Part shown: positions 27,164 through 35,920 of the stretch, in pieces
Layout: the number at the start of each line of letters is the position of its first letter
Position numbering within the stretch: position 1 is the stretch's first letter
Assembly (NCBI GenBank): GCA_000775715.1
Contig: JRWQ01000008.1
Span: 62,001-126,000 of the forward strand
DNA: 64,000 nt
Source: Vibrio tubiashii
GTDB taxonomy: Bacteria > Pseudomonadota > Gammaproteobacteria > Enterobacterales > Vibrionaceae
Direction of reading: 5' to 3'
Made by a program: the position numbers and the translations under genes
The notes under the pieces: model-generated
What the model saw: the letters and a program-made list of their open reading frames with translations, nothing else
Told to the model about the DNA's origin: nothing
The model's database searches: none

Positions 27164-27414
27164 CCCACCCTCAAAAAAGAAATATAATCGTTTTAAATCA
27201 ACGCAATAACAAGACTCGCAAAGGTAACATTTTATTTACACAAACAAAATTCATGAAATCAGCCTACTACGTTCACTACCCTGTTTAGGCATGTCCAATA
27301 CGCATTCCTGACCGTAAATTGACACAAGGATTTGCTATAGATTGATGTAGCGCAGCCCTAAAACCACGTGTTGCAGTTAAGGTATCCATCTCTGTTCCCC
27401 AATGAGGTAAAACA

Positions 27415-28521
27415 ATGACTCAAATTAACCGTGAACGCTTGGTCGAGCACTTTATTGACCTGGTAAAAATCGACAGCGAATCTCGTAACGAAAAACAGAT
27501 CTCTGAGACACTTGCAGAGCAACTGGGAGAGCTTGGTTTCACTGTTCACAAACTGCCTGTACCTGAAGAGGTATCGAATGGTTACAACCTGTATGCCCGC
27601 TTGGACGGCGAGATCGCAGATAGCGTTGTACTGAGTTGTCATATGGACACGGTGACTCCGGGTATCGGTATTGAACCTGTCATTGAAGATGGCGTTATTC
27701 GCTCAAAAGGCAACACAATTCTTGGCGGTGATGATAAGTCAGGTATTGCGGCAATTATGGAAGCCATACGTAGCATTAAGGCGCAAAATCTTGCTCATAA
27801 AACCATTGAGCTCGCTTTCACAGTTCATGAAGAAGGCGGCCTATTCGGTTCACAGCATTTTGATATGTCATTCATTCAAGCAGACAAAGCCGTTGTGCTT
27901 GATACAGGTGGCCCTATCGGCACCATCGTGAACGCAGCACCTGGTCAGCAAAAGATCGTGGCAAACTTTATTGGTCGCCCTGCTCATGCTGGTCTAGCGC
28001 CAGAAGAAGGCATTAGCGCAATTCAAGTGGCATCTGAAGCCATCACTAATATGAAGCTGCTGCGCATCGACCAAGAGACCACAGCCAACATCGGTATCGT
28101 CCAAGGTGGTAACGCAACTAACATCGTTATGCCTGAGCTTAAAGTGGTTGCAGAGGCACGTTCTTTAAACGATGACAAGCTAACAGCTCAAGTTGAGCAC
28201 ATGATCGAGACATTCCAAGCCGCTGCCGAAAAACATGGCGCTCAAGTAGAAATCGAATCCACCCGTGCTTACAACGCGTTTGTGATTACAGATGATCACC
28301 CGCACATTCAAGCGGTTAAAGCGTCTTTCGAAGCGATTGGCTGTGAACCTTTCACTAAAGGAACTGGCGGCGGTAGCGATGCGAACAACTTCAATGCGAA
28401 AGGCTTGACCACGGTTAACATCTCTACAGGTATGGCAAAAGTGCATACTACGGAAGAGTTTATTGCGGTAGACGATATGGTGAAGGTGACTGAGTTTGTC
28501 GAGCACTACCTAACTCATTAA
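27415..28521 (+). CDS. M20-family zinc peptidase, PepT-like
   Basis: The 368-residue cytoplasmic metallopeptidase has all the M20 ligands in order. These are SCHMDTVTPG (His, Asp), LGGDDKSGIAA (bridging Asp), HEEGGLFGS (catalytic Glu and ligand Glu), LDTGGPIG (Asp) and AKVHTTEEF (His). A lid/dimerisation domain occupies about residues 170-280. It is closest in style to peptidase T-like tripeptidases, but the exact substrate cannot be read from sequence. The start follows GAGGTAAAACA. It is divergent from hppD and ends at a strong terminator. Confidence 0.88.
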   Translation: MTQINRERLVEHFIDLVKIDSESRNEKQISETLAEQLGELGFTVHKLPVPEEVSNGYNLYARLDGEIADSVVLSCHMDTVTPGIGIEPVIEDGVIRSKGNTILGGDDKSGIAAIMEAIRSIKAQNLAHKTIELAFTVHEEGGLFGSQHFDMSFIQADKAVVLDTGGPIGTIVNAAPGQQKIVANFIGRPAHAGLAPEEGISAIQVASEAITNMKLLRIDQETTANIGIVQGGNATNIVMPELKVVAEARSLNDDKLTAQVEHMIETFQAAAEKHGAQVEIESTRAYNAFVITDDHPHIQAVKASFEAIGCEPFTKGTGGGSDANNFNAKGLTTVNISTGMAKVHTTEEFIAVDDMVKVTEFVEHYLTH

Positions 28522-28536
28522 TCTCCAGCCTAAACG

Positions 28537-28566
28537 AAAAAAGCCGCATCAATTTGCGGCTTTTTA
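28537..28566. terminator. bidirectional intrinsic terminator
   Basis: The stem AAGCCGCA (28541-28548) pairs with TGCGGCTT (28555-28562), with an A-run before and a T-run after. It lies between the convergent peptidase and GGDEF-EAL genes. Confidence 0.85.
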
Positions 28567-28578
28567 ACGTCTGAGGGA

Positions 28579-30372
28579 TTACTCCTTTGTCAGCTTGACC
28601 ACCCGCTCATCACGTAATTCTTGAGTCAGCATTGAAGCGAATTCGTCGTGAGATAAAGGCTGCGAGAACAAGTAGCCCTGGTATTGATCACAGCCTTCCT
28701 CAACCAAGACATCAAGTTGCTCTTGAAACTCGACCCCTTCAGCGATCACTTTAATGCCCAAACTATGCCCCATTTGGACGATGGTTCTTAGCAACACACG
28801 GTCCGAGTGGTTAATCGCACACTCATCGACAAAGCATTTATCTATCTTAATCACATCAATAGGTAACTGCTTTAAGTACTTCAAGCATGAGTACTCAACC
28901 CCAAAGTCATCAATTGCGATAGAAACACCAATCGCCCTTAATTGACGGCAGATATCAGTAATGTTTTCCGGATCGCTCATTAATGCGGACTCTGTTACCT
29001 CTAATTGCAACAAATGCGACGGTAATTGGCTCTCTTTCAACGCTTTGCACACCACCTCAAACAGATCAGCGTGGGCGAATTGAACCGTCGACACATTAAC
29101 CGCAATGCAAACCGGAAGATTTTGGTCGTGATACTGCTTAGCCTGTCGACACGCTTCGTGAAGAATCCAGTGCCCAAGCGGAACAATCTGGGTGGTTTTT
29201 TCCGCAATAGGAATAAACTCTGCCGGGGAGATCGGGCCTAAATGAGGATGATTCCAACGCAGCAAGGCTTCAGCGCCGACGATTTTCACCGACTCGACAT
29301 CAACTTTAGGTTGGAACAGTAGAACAAACTGGTGATTGGTGAGGGCTGAGCGGATTTCTGTCTCGATTTGATGCTGCCTGATGGTTTCGCTCAACAATTC
29401 ATCATCGAACCAGCATACGGCTCCGCCGCCAACGGAACGTGCTTTGAATAGGGCAAAATCGGCGTTTTTCTCCCACACCTCAACGCTATCTAGCGCATCT
29501 CCGGCATACGCAATACCAATACAGTAAGAGAGCCTATGCGAAGTATTATCCACATCAAACATCATTTTCTGATGGCGATTTAACTCATCCACTAACTCCT
29601 CTAGCGTGGTTTGCAGCTCCCTACTCTCAACTACAACGATAAACTCGTCACCACCAAAGCGATATACGACCCCGATATCACCCACTATATCTTTGATGTG
29701 TTTAGCAAAGGCGACGAGTAAATCATCCCCGTGACGATAGCCGAGCCTGTCATTGACACTCTTAAACCCTTCTAAGCCGATATGCAGCATGCCAAAGTGT
29801 TTAGCGTTGTGTTCGTTGATTCGCTCGATATCTTCTTTATAAGCGTTGATGTTGGGGAGTTTGGTCAGATAGTCGGTTTGACTCTCTGTTTTATAGCTCA
29901 CCGCCTGTTGCTGAGTCTTTACATAAAAATAGGTCATTAAAGTGGCGAACAAGGTAACGGCTGTCATTTCAATCGACGTATCAATAAAGACCTTAAAGTC
30001 AGTCACTGTAAGCTGATACAAATAGCCATTAATCAGAGCCACGCACACTGCGATGGGCCACAGCGAGCCTGGAAATAGCACGATGTAACAAAGAGGCAGA
30101 AACAATAAGCATTCTTTGACCAACTCAAGCGGGAAAGGCTGGATAAGACCGCCAATTAAAAACAACGCTGTAGCTGAAAAGGCAAACACATGCTTGAGGG
30201 AAGGATTAGAGCTATAGAGAGCTAGCAGTAGCAGTGCGGGAAAGGAGTAATAAGCGTACTCCCACGGGTGGGCTTGCAACAAAAATGAGTGAGACATCAC
30301 CCCAACCGCGGCGATATAGGCGACATAAGAGATTACTTTTACACCATCGCTGACTTTGAATAGCTGCTCCAT
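28579..30372 (-). CDS. membrane GGDEF-EAL protein (c-di-GMP turnover)
   Basis: The ~597-residue protein has about six N-terminal membrane helices (residues ~12-152) without an obvious periplasmic sensor domain. A GGDEF domain follows with an intact GGDEF at 240-244. The EAL domain then starts near 350, with GAEALLRW (368-370 = EAL), AVNVS, LEVTESALM, IAIDDFGVEYS and VIAEGVE. All catalytic residues for a phosphodiesterase appear present, and the cyclase motif is also intact, so it may be bifunctional. No RxxD inhibitory site precedes GGDEF. I prefer ATG 30372, with AAGG upstream, over 30390. Confidence 0.9.
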   Translation of the reverse strand: MEQLFKVSDGVKVISYVAYIAAVGVMSHSFLLQAHPWEYAYYSFPALLLLALYSSNPSLKHVFAFSATALFLIGGLIQPFPLELVKECLLFLPLCYIVLFPGSLWPIAVCVALINGYLYQLTVTDFKVFIDTSIEMTAVTLFATLMTYFYVKTQQQAVSYKTESQTDYLTKLPNINAYKEDIERINEHNAKHFGMLHIGLEGFKSVNDRLGYRHGDDLLVAFAKHIKDIVGDIGVVYRFGGDEFIVVVESRELQTTLEELVDELNRHQKMMFDVDNTSHRLSYCIGIAYAGDALDSVEVWEKNADFALFKARSVGGGAVCWFDDELLSETIRQHQIETEIRSALTNHQFVLLFQPKVDVESVKIVGAEALLRWNHPHLGPISPAEFIPIAEKTTQIVPLGHWILHEACRQAKQYHDQNLPVCIAVNVSTVQFAHADLFEVVCKALKESQLPSHLLQLEVTESALMSDPENITDICRQLRAIGVSIAIDDFGVEYSCLKYLKQLPIDVIKIDKCFVDECAINHSDRVLLRTIVQMGHSLGIKVIAEGVEFQEQLDVLVEEGCDQYQGYLFSQPLSHDEFASMLTQELRDERVVKLTKE

Positions 30373-30472
30373 CTTCTGCCTTGCGTGCATGTGTTTCTTA
30401 AAACTTTAGCGCATATTTGGCAATTCTGATCGGAAACAGCCCCCAATACGGGTCAACAAAGAGCATAAATTA

Positions 30473-30501
30473 AAAACGCCTCAAAAATGAGGCGTTTTCT
30501 T
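30473..30501 (-). terminator. intrinsic terminator after the coiled-coil protein gene
   Basis: The ten-pair stem AAAACGCCTC/GAGGCGTTTT (30473-30482 with 30489-30498) is followed on the minus strand by T-rich sequence, just past the stop at 30519. Confidence 0.85.
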
Positions 30502-30518
30502 AACAAATAGTGTTGGAG

Positions 30519-31253
30519 TTATAAGCCAAGTTGTTCAGATAACTCTTTCATCTGCTTAAGATCCATCTGATGAACCCGAATCATTTGATTGACTTGACTC
30601 ATTCGTGACTGAGCTTCATCTTGCTTATCACACGAGTCAGACTTTGCGTCCCATGACGTGCCATCTAAGTAGGCATCACAGGCTTTTTTCAGCTCAACGA
30701 TTTTTGGCTCTAACTCTTCACGTTCTTTTTCTAAAGCCTCAAGTTCCATTTTCACCTTGAGCTCTTGTTGGAACAACTCGCGAGAACGTTCAAACATGGT
30801 CGCCTGCATATCAGCTTGATAATTCAACTTGTTGTTTTTGCTGTTTACCGTTTGAAGCTGTTCTTTTTGAGCCGTGACTTGCTCTTCCAGTGAGAGGTTC
30901 ATCTTCTCGAGTTCTTCAATCTGCTGCTCAAGCTTAGTGATAGACTCAGCGTGCTGAGCTTGCTGTTCTTCCATCGCTTGTTTTAGCTTTTGCTCAACCT
31001 CATCATCGACCTTAGCAACTTTCTCTTCAACTTGAACAACCATCTTCTGTTTATCTTGAGCTAAGGTTTGATACTGCTGTTCAAGTGTTTGATAAGTGGT
31101 TTGCCACTTTTGTGCTGTAAGAGTTGAACCAATCAGCCCTCCAAGAGCTAAGCCCAAAACACCCGCGATAATAATATAGAGATGCGTGCGCTTATCGCGT
31201 TCTTCGATAACGACAACGTCTTCGTTCTCTGGGTGATCTGTATGTTCGTTCAC
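30519..31253 (-). CDS. single-pass membrane coiled-coil protein
   Basis: The 244-residue product has an acidic cytoplasmic start, one membrane helix (about residues 24-48, LYIIIAGVLGLALGGLIGSTL), and then ~150 residues of heptad-rich coiled coil. Near the C-terminus two cysteines (CDAYLDG and DSCDKQ) could form a disulfide if this part is periplasmic. Similar vibrio proteins are sometimes labelled as chromosome-partition-like, but I see no ATPase or DNA-binding motif. GTG start with AGGAG at good spacing. It follows a 52-codon membrane gene by 17 bases. Confidence 0.75.
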   Translation of the reverse strand: MNEHTDHPENEDVVVIEERDKRTHLYIIIAGVLGLALGGLIGSTLTAQKWQTTYQTLEQQYQTLAQDKQKMVVQVEEKVAKVDDEVEQKLKQAMEEQQAQHAESITKLEQQIEELEKMNLSLEEQVTAQKEQLQTVNSKNNKLNYQADMQATMFERSRELFQQELKVKMELEALEKEREELEPKIVELKKACDAYLDGTSWDAKSDSCDKQDEAQSRMSQVNQMIRVHQMDLKQMKELSEQLGL

Positions 31254-31270
31254 TTAGTAGCTCCTGAGGG

Positions 31271-31429
31271 TTAGCGGATCAGTTCGGTAATCATGAGTGT
31301 AGATGTGTATAGCAAGAAGCCAGATATAAGAGTAATAACCACGTACTTTTGCAGCTTTTCACTAGTACGATAACGAATCAAAACAAACGCTAAAGCCACT
31401 AAAAATGCAATTGCAAGTAACCTTGTCAT
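31271..31429 (-). CDS. 52-residue two-helix membrane microprotein
   Basis: The minus strand encodes MTRLLAIAFLVALAFVLIRY, then RTSEKLQKY, then VVITLISGFLLYTSTLMITE and LIR. These are two hydrophobic helices joined by a short basic loop, which would face the cytoplasm. AAGGAG sits six bases before the ATG. The stop is 17 bases before the GTG of the coiled-coil gene, so the two form a small operon. No known function; the ribosome site, clean topology and spacing argue that it is real. Confidence 0.7.
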   Translation of the reverse strand: MTRLLAIAFLVALAFVLIRYRTSEKLQKYVVITLISGFLLYTSTLMITELIR

Positions 31430-31671
31430 AACCACTCCTTAGGCAGACTCTCTATTCATTACTTTATACCATTTTTCACCGAAAATAGTCAGAGCAAGGT
31501 AGTTTTAGTCCCTGATTAGATAAAATAAACTGATTCAAATAGTTACTATACCGTTAGAACCTATCTGAATGGATGAAAAATCATACAACCATCGCTAGCC
31601 CCTAGCATTTTGTTTGGTTGCTGAGTCAATCTAAGGTATAAATACCTAACTAAATCAATCGAGATCAAATA

Positions 31672-32010
31672 ATGAAACCATACAAGTTAGACAATAAAAA
31701 ACGCCGTATTCAAAAGAAACTATTTCTGGGCGAGTTTGCCATGCTCGGTTTCGAACTAAGCTGTGAAACAACCATTACTGATTTCGACAAGTACGACCTG
31801 TTTGTCGATGAGTTTATCGACTATATCGACAGCTTAGGCCTATGTTTTGGCGGCGGTGGCCTTGAGTTGTTTGAAGGCTTCCTTTGCTGCAACGCACGCT
31901 ACGCAGACGTCACTCAAGAACAAAAAGCTCAAGTTGTTTCGTGGTTAGAAGCGCGTGAAGAAGTAAAATCGGTACAAGCGAGTGAGCTTGTAGACGCCAA
32001 CTACTTCTAA
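31672..32010 (+). CDS. yggL: YggL family ribosome-associated protein (DUF469)
   Basis: The 112-residue cytoplasmic protein matches the YggL/DUF469 family in length (~108) and motifs. It has the basic start KKRRIQKKLFLGEF, then FELSC, FIDYIDSLGLCFGGGGLELFEGF and a C-terminal ValSer-Trp helix. The E. coli relative binds the 50S ribosomal subunit. It appears monocistronic, with a perfect-stem terminator 24 bases after the stop. Confidence 0.88.
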   Translation: MKPYKLDNKKRRIQKKLFLGEFAMLGFELSCETTITDFDKYDLFVDEFIDYIDSLGLCFGGGGLELFEGFLCCNARYADVTQEQKAQVVSWLEAREEVKSVQASELVDANYF

Positions 32011-32033
32011 TTTTGGTTCTAAACCAGTGATCA

Positions 32034-32062
32034 AATAGCGCCTTTCCCGGCGCTATTTTTTA
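32034..32062 (+). terminator. intrinsic terminator after yggL
   Basis: The perfect nine-pair stem AATAGCGCC/GGCGCTATT (32034-32042 with 32049-32057) is followed by a T-run. Confidence 0.85.
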
Positions 32063-32329
32063 TTGTCCTATACCCTTCATTCTGGAATCTGCAGCTTTGT
32101 TAACAGCGCTAATTCCCCCCTAATCACATAGAACACCTATGCTCATAGGGCTAAATTGCCTTGTTGCCTCGCTGCAACTCCAATTATTTTGGCTATACAT
32201 CAACTCCAATCTAATATTTGTTCATTTCGTTATAAATTCCCTATTGAAATACAAAAAAAGATGATAGAGTTCACACATCGATAGCAGCCAGTGCTATCGA
32301 CTAACAATTACTCAATTTGTAAAGTAATT

Positions 32330-32537
32330 GTTCCGATGAAGACTGCAGGAGAGTGGTTATTAACCAAAAATTAACATTTTGGCAAAATAACCTACCGAAG
32401 AAGTAAATCTTTCAGGTGCCACCTAGGTGGCGGGGACTGTAGTTGGAGGAGCCTCTGGAGAGAACCGTTAGATCGGTCGCCGAAGGAGCAAGCCTATTTT
32501 AGGTGAAACTCTCAGGTACAAAGGACAGAGGAGTGAA
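32330..32537 (+). promoter_or_regulatory. tandem glycine riboswitch
   Basis: Two glycine aptamers lie in series in the leader of the symporter gene. The first (about 32336-32440) has GGAGAGTGG, ACCGAAGAAG, TTTCAGG and GGGGACTG. The second (about 32442-32535) has GGAGGAGCCTCTGGAGAGAA, GCCGAAGGAGCAA, CTCTCAGGT and GGACAGAGGAG. These are the conserved blocks of both cores, with the short linker typical of the V. cholerae VC1422-type leader. The ~110 bases to the start codon would hold the expression platform. The stretch 32064-32329 is AT-rich with no gene; it presumably holds the promoter. Confidence 0.95.
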
Positions 32538-32648
32538 AAGACAATTCAGCTATTTCGCTATTCTGCCTGTAGCTAATCGAGATCAATCCATTGATCTCTG
32601 CACTTTCACTCTTCTCCTTAAATAAGCATTATCACTTAAGGGGAAATC

Positions 32649-34019
32649 ATGGATAACCTTCAATCTTTTCTAAAAACTATCGACAGCTTTGTCTGGGGTC
32701 CACCACTATTAATTCTACTTGTGGGTACCGGTGTCTACTTCACTTTTCGTTTGGGATTACTCCAGTTTAGACACTTACCAACCGCTTTGAAGATGGTCTT
32801 TAGTAAAGATGATTCAAAAAAACAGGGCGACGTGTCCAGCTTTGCTGCGCTGTGTACTGCCCTATCAGCAACAATCGGTACCGGTAACATTGTTGGTGTC
32901 GCGACCGCCATTAAACTCGGTGGGCCTGGCGCTCTATTCTGGATGTGGCTCGCGGCTCTATTCGGCATGGCAACCAAGTATGCTGAATGTCTGCTAGCGG
33001 TAAAATACCGTAAGGTCGACAGCAAAGGCCAAATGATCGGCGGCCCAATGTACTACCTACAATACGGTGTGGGTTCAAAAGCGCTAGCCGTTATGTTTGC
33101 GATTTTTGCTCTCGGCGTAGCTTGTTTTGGTATTGGTACCTTCCCACAGGTCAACGCGATTTTAGACGCAAGCGAAATCTCGTTTGGCGTATCGCGCGAA
33201 ATCTCAGCGAGCGTTCTTACCCTGCTTGTGGCTTTCGTAACACTTGGCGGTATTCAATCCATCGCAAAAGTGGCAGGTAAAGTGGTGCCAACTATGGCGC
33301 TGTTCTACGTATTAGCATGTTTGAGCGTGATTATTATGAACGCAGACAAACTGTACGATGCGGTTGAACTGGTTCTAGTCTCTGCCTTTACACCAACCGC
33401 AGCAACAGGTGGTTTCTTGGGCGCAAGCATTATGCTAGCCATTCAATCGGGTATCGCTCGTGGTGTATTCTCTAACGAATCAGGCTTAGGTAGCGCACCA
33501 ATGGCAGCGGCCGCAGCCAAGACTGACTCTTGCGTTAGACAAGGTCTGATCTCGATGACGGGTACCTTCTTTGACACCATCATCATCTGTACCATGACAG
33601 GTCTTGCTCTGATCCTAACAGGTGCATGGCAGAGTGACTTTGCTGGCGCAGCAATGACGACTCACGCATTTGCCGTTGGTCTAAACGCCGACACGTTCGG
33701 TCCAATGTTAGTGTCTATTGGTTTGATCTTCTTCGCCTTCACCACCATTTTGGGTTGGAACTACTACGGTGAACGCTGCGTAGTATTTCTACTCGGTACC
33801 AAAGCCGTACTGCCTTACAAAATCATCTTCGTTGGTTTGGTCGCGTCAGGCGCATTCCTTCAGTTGGATATGATCTGGATTATTGCCGATATTGTGAATG
33901 GTCTAATGGCAGTGCCAAACCTAATTGGCCTAATAGCTCTACGTCATGTGGTAGTAGAAGAGACCAAGCTCTATTTCGCGCAAATCTCTAATACTCGTAG
34001 CGACAGAGTCACAGCCTAG
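32649..34019 (+). CDS. Na+/alanine-glycine symporter (AGCS family)
   Basis: The 456-residue inner-membrane carrier has about ten to eleven helices. It shows the AGCS signatures FRLGLLQFRHLPTALK, ALCTALSATIGTGNIVGVATAI and ARGVFSNESGLGSAPMAAAAA, the last near residue 275. It imports alanine or glycine with sodium. The tandem glycine riboswitch directly upstream argues that glycine is a physiological substrate and controls expression. A strong terminator follows. Confidence 0.93.
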   Translation: MDNLQSFLKTIDSFVWGPPLLILLVGTGVYFTFRLGLLQFRHLPTALKMVFSKDDSKKQGDVSSFAALCTALSATIGTGNIVGVATAIKLGGPGALFWMWLAALFGMATKYAECLLAVKYRKVDSKGQMIGGPMYYLQYGVGSKALAVMFAIFALGVACFGIGTFPQVNAILDASEISFGVSREISASVLTLLVAFVTLGGIQSIAKVAGKVVPTMALFYVLACLSVIIMNADKLYDAVELVLVSAFTPTAATGGFLGASIMLAIQSGIARGVFSNESGLGSAPMAAAAAKTDSCVRQGLISMTGTFFDTIIICTMTGLALILTGAWQSDFAGAAMTTHAFAVGLNADTFGPMLVSIGLIFFAFTTILGWNYYGERCVVFLLGTKAVLPYKIIFVGLVASGAFLQLDMIWIIADIVNGLMAVPNLIGLIALRHVVVEETKLYFAQISNTRSDRVTA

Positions 34020-34041
34020 CACTGGACCTATACGTCTATAA

Positions 34042-34078
34042 AACAATGCGAAGCCCACGAGCTTCGCATTGTTGTTTT
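34042..34078 (+). terminator. intrinsic terminator after the symporter gene
   Basis: The perfect 13-pair stem AACAATGCGAAGC/GCTTCGCATTGTT (34042-34054 with 34061-34073) is followed by GTTTT. Confidence 0.85.
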
Positions 34079-34163
34079 ACCCTTTCCCAACTGACACAAA
34101 TACTTCATCCTTCTACGGTTGTTTACGTTCTAAACTGGTGGCAAACCCTATTAGAGCGTCTAG

Positions 34164-35177
34164 ATGAACGGCCATATCCCACGTGAAATTGAGCATATTG
34201 AGCAATTAGCGCAGCAGTTCCCTCAATATGTACGTCTCAACCTACTCGAAGAAATTCATTACAATGGCACCACTTTACCAATATACGCACTCGAAATGGG
34301 CTCTCGCCGCTGCGATGCACCATGTCTATTTTTAACTGGCGCCATTCACGGCGTAGAAAGAATTGGCAGTCAGATCATTCTTGCCTTCATTAAAAGCTTA
34401 CTTCGCAGGCTGGATTGGGATCGGCAGTTAAAAGAGCAACTGGAGCGCGTTCGGATCATTGCGGTCCCTGTCGTTAATCCGTGGGGGGTAACGCTCAAAA
34501 AACGCGCCAATCACAACGGCGTAGATCTAATGAGAAACGCGCCTGTAGAAGCCTTAAATCCTAGCTATCAACTTTACGCAGGGCAAACTGTCAGCGCTTC
34601 ACTTCCTTGGTTTCGAGGCAACCCAACTCAGATGGAACAAGAGCTTCAGGCGTTGTCACGCTGCATCCTAGATATCACTATGCAAACTCGTTCTACCATC
34701 TTGTTAGACCTTCACAGCGGGTTTGGTACTCGTGACCGACTCTGGTTCCCCTATGCCCATAGCCAACTAGCTCCAAGCAACTTGCACCAATACTATTTAC
34801 TGTATCGGCGATTTCGCAAAAGTTACCCGCACTACGAGCTATACCAGTTCGAGCCACAATGGCATCAATATACTACACACGGTGATTTTTGGGATTGGAT
34901 GTTAATCGAGCATCAAGCTAAATCAACCAATCACTTCTTGCCCTTAACGCTAGAACTTGGCTCATGGCTTTGGGTGAAAAAGAATCCAATCCAGCTTTTA
35001 AAATTTAGCCAACTTTTTCATCCAACTAAGCCCCATCGAATAAAACGAGTACAACGTCGCCACAGCACTCTGCTAAGCTATTTAATTCAAGTACTCGATA
35101 GCGATTTAATCGACAAAATGACAGCAGAAGAGCAACAAAAGTACACACAAAAGGCCAAGAAATTATGGTTCCAATAG
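34164..35177 (+). CDS. M14-family zinc carboxypeptidase-like protein
   Basis: The 337-residue product has the metallocarboxypeptidase ligands in order: GAIHGVERIGSQ (HxxE), VDLMRNAP near the substrate-binding NR-type site, LDLHSGFGTRD (third ligand His) and LTLELGSWLW (candidate catalytic Glu). There is no signal peptide, so it should act in the cytoplasm, perhaps on peptidoglycan-derived or other peptides. Its last 13 bases overlap the following hydrolase gene, so the two are probably translated together. The start codon has only a weak ribosome site. Confidence 0.8.
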   Translation: MNGHIPREIEHIEQLAQQFPQYVRLNLLEEIHYNGTTLPIYALEMGSRRCDAPCLFLTGAIHGVERIGSQIILAFIKSLLRRLDWDRQLKEQLERVRIIAVPVVNPWGVTLKKRANHNGVDLMRNAPVEALNPSYQLYAGQTVSASLPWFRGNPTQMEQELQALSRCILDITMQTRSTILLDLHSGFGTRDRLWFPYAHSQLAPSNLHQYYLLYRRFRKSYPHYELYQFEPQWHQYTTHGDFWDWMLIEHQAKSTNHFLPLTLELGSWLWVKKNPIQLLKFSQLFHPTKPHRIKRVQRRHSTLLSYLIQVLDSDLIDKMTAEEQQKYTQKAKKLWFQ

Positions 35178-35920
35178 TCTTAGTACGTGGGTTATTAAGA
35201 GAGAGCGGTCATTGGAAGTATATGATCGAAGCCCTCACTGAAGCGTCTCCCGAGTTAACGATTATTACGCCGAACGTACCTGGCAACGGTGCACTCTATC
35301 ACCAACAAAGCCCACTGAGTATTGAGAAGATGCTGCCCGAAGTGCTCAAGCAATTACCCAGTGATTGCGAGCGCTATCATCTGGTCACCATTTCCATGGG
35401 TTCCATGCTCGCGAGTGAATGGGCGCATACCCTACCCGGCCAAGTGGCGAGTTTAACCTTGATCAACCCAAGCTTCGCTCGCTACAGTCCGTTTTGGCAA
35501 CGAATAAACCTTAACGCGCTAATACACATAGGAGCGTCTAGCTTAAAGGGAAGTATAGCTTTTCAGCAGTCGATTTTAGACTGGACTAGCCCTACAAACG
35601 CTAAGCAACTGCAAGTCCTTGAGCATCACCTTAATCTAACGAAAAAACATCCAGTTAGCGGCCAAAATGCGCGTCGTCAGCTATATGCCGCTTCGAAATA
35701 CAAGGGACGCCCCTTTCCACCAGCGTGCCCTACCCAGATAATAGTGAGTCGTGGCGATAAACTCGTCGATAGTCGATGTGGTGAGGCAATTGCAAAGGCT
35801 TGGAAGGTAGAGATAAAACGCTTTGATTGTGATGCGCACGACTTACCCTTAGCTATGCCGTACGCCCTTACTGACCACCTACTGCACTGGTTAGCAAACG
35901 TCGAATTGTCGGTAGACTAA
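35165..35920 (+). CDS. alpha/beta hydrolase
   Basis: The 251-residue product has the fold's N-terminal strand and oxyanion region (IVLVRGLLRESGHWKYM), a nucleophile elbow TISMGSM, the acid in VSRGDKLVD and the base in DAHDLPLAMP. The elbow reads T-I-S-M-G, so the usual first glycine of GxSxG is replaced. The substrate is unknown. It overlaps the M14 gene by 13 bases, and its stop codon overlaps the end of the convergent lysE-type gene by four bases. Confidence 0.8.
   Translation: MVPIVLVRGLLRESGHWKYMIEALTEASPELTIITPNVPGNGALYHQQSPLSIEKMLPEVLKQLPSDCERYHLVTISMGSMLASEWAHTLPGQVASLTLINPSFARYSPFWQRINLNALIHIGASSLKGSIAFQQSILDWTSPTNAKQLQVLEHHLNLTKKHPVSGQNARRQLYAASKYKGRPFPPACPTQIIVSRGDKLVDSRCGEAIAKAWKVEIKRFDCDAHDLPLAMPYALTDHLLHWLANVELSVD

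Noticed and set aside
35165..35920. The alpha/beta hydrolase considered as BioH or a similar named esterase.
   Set aside because: The elbow T-I-S-M-G and the context with an M14 peptidase do not match BioH; only the fold can be supported.
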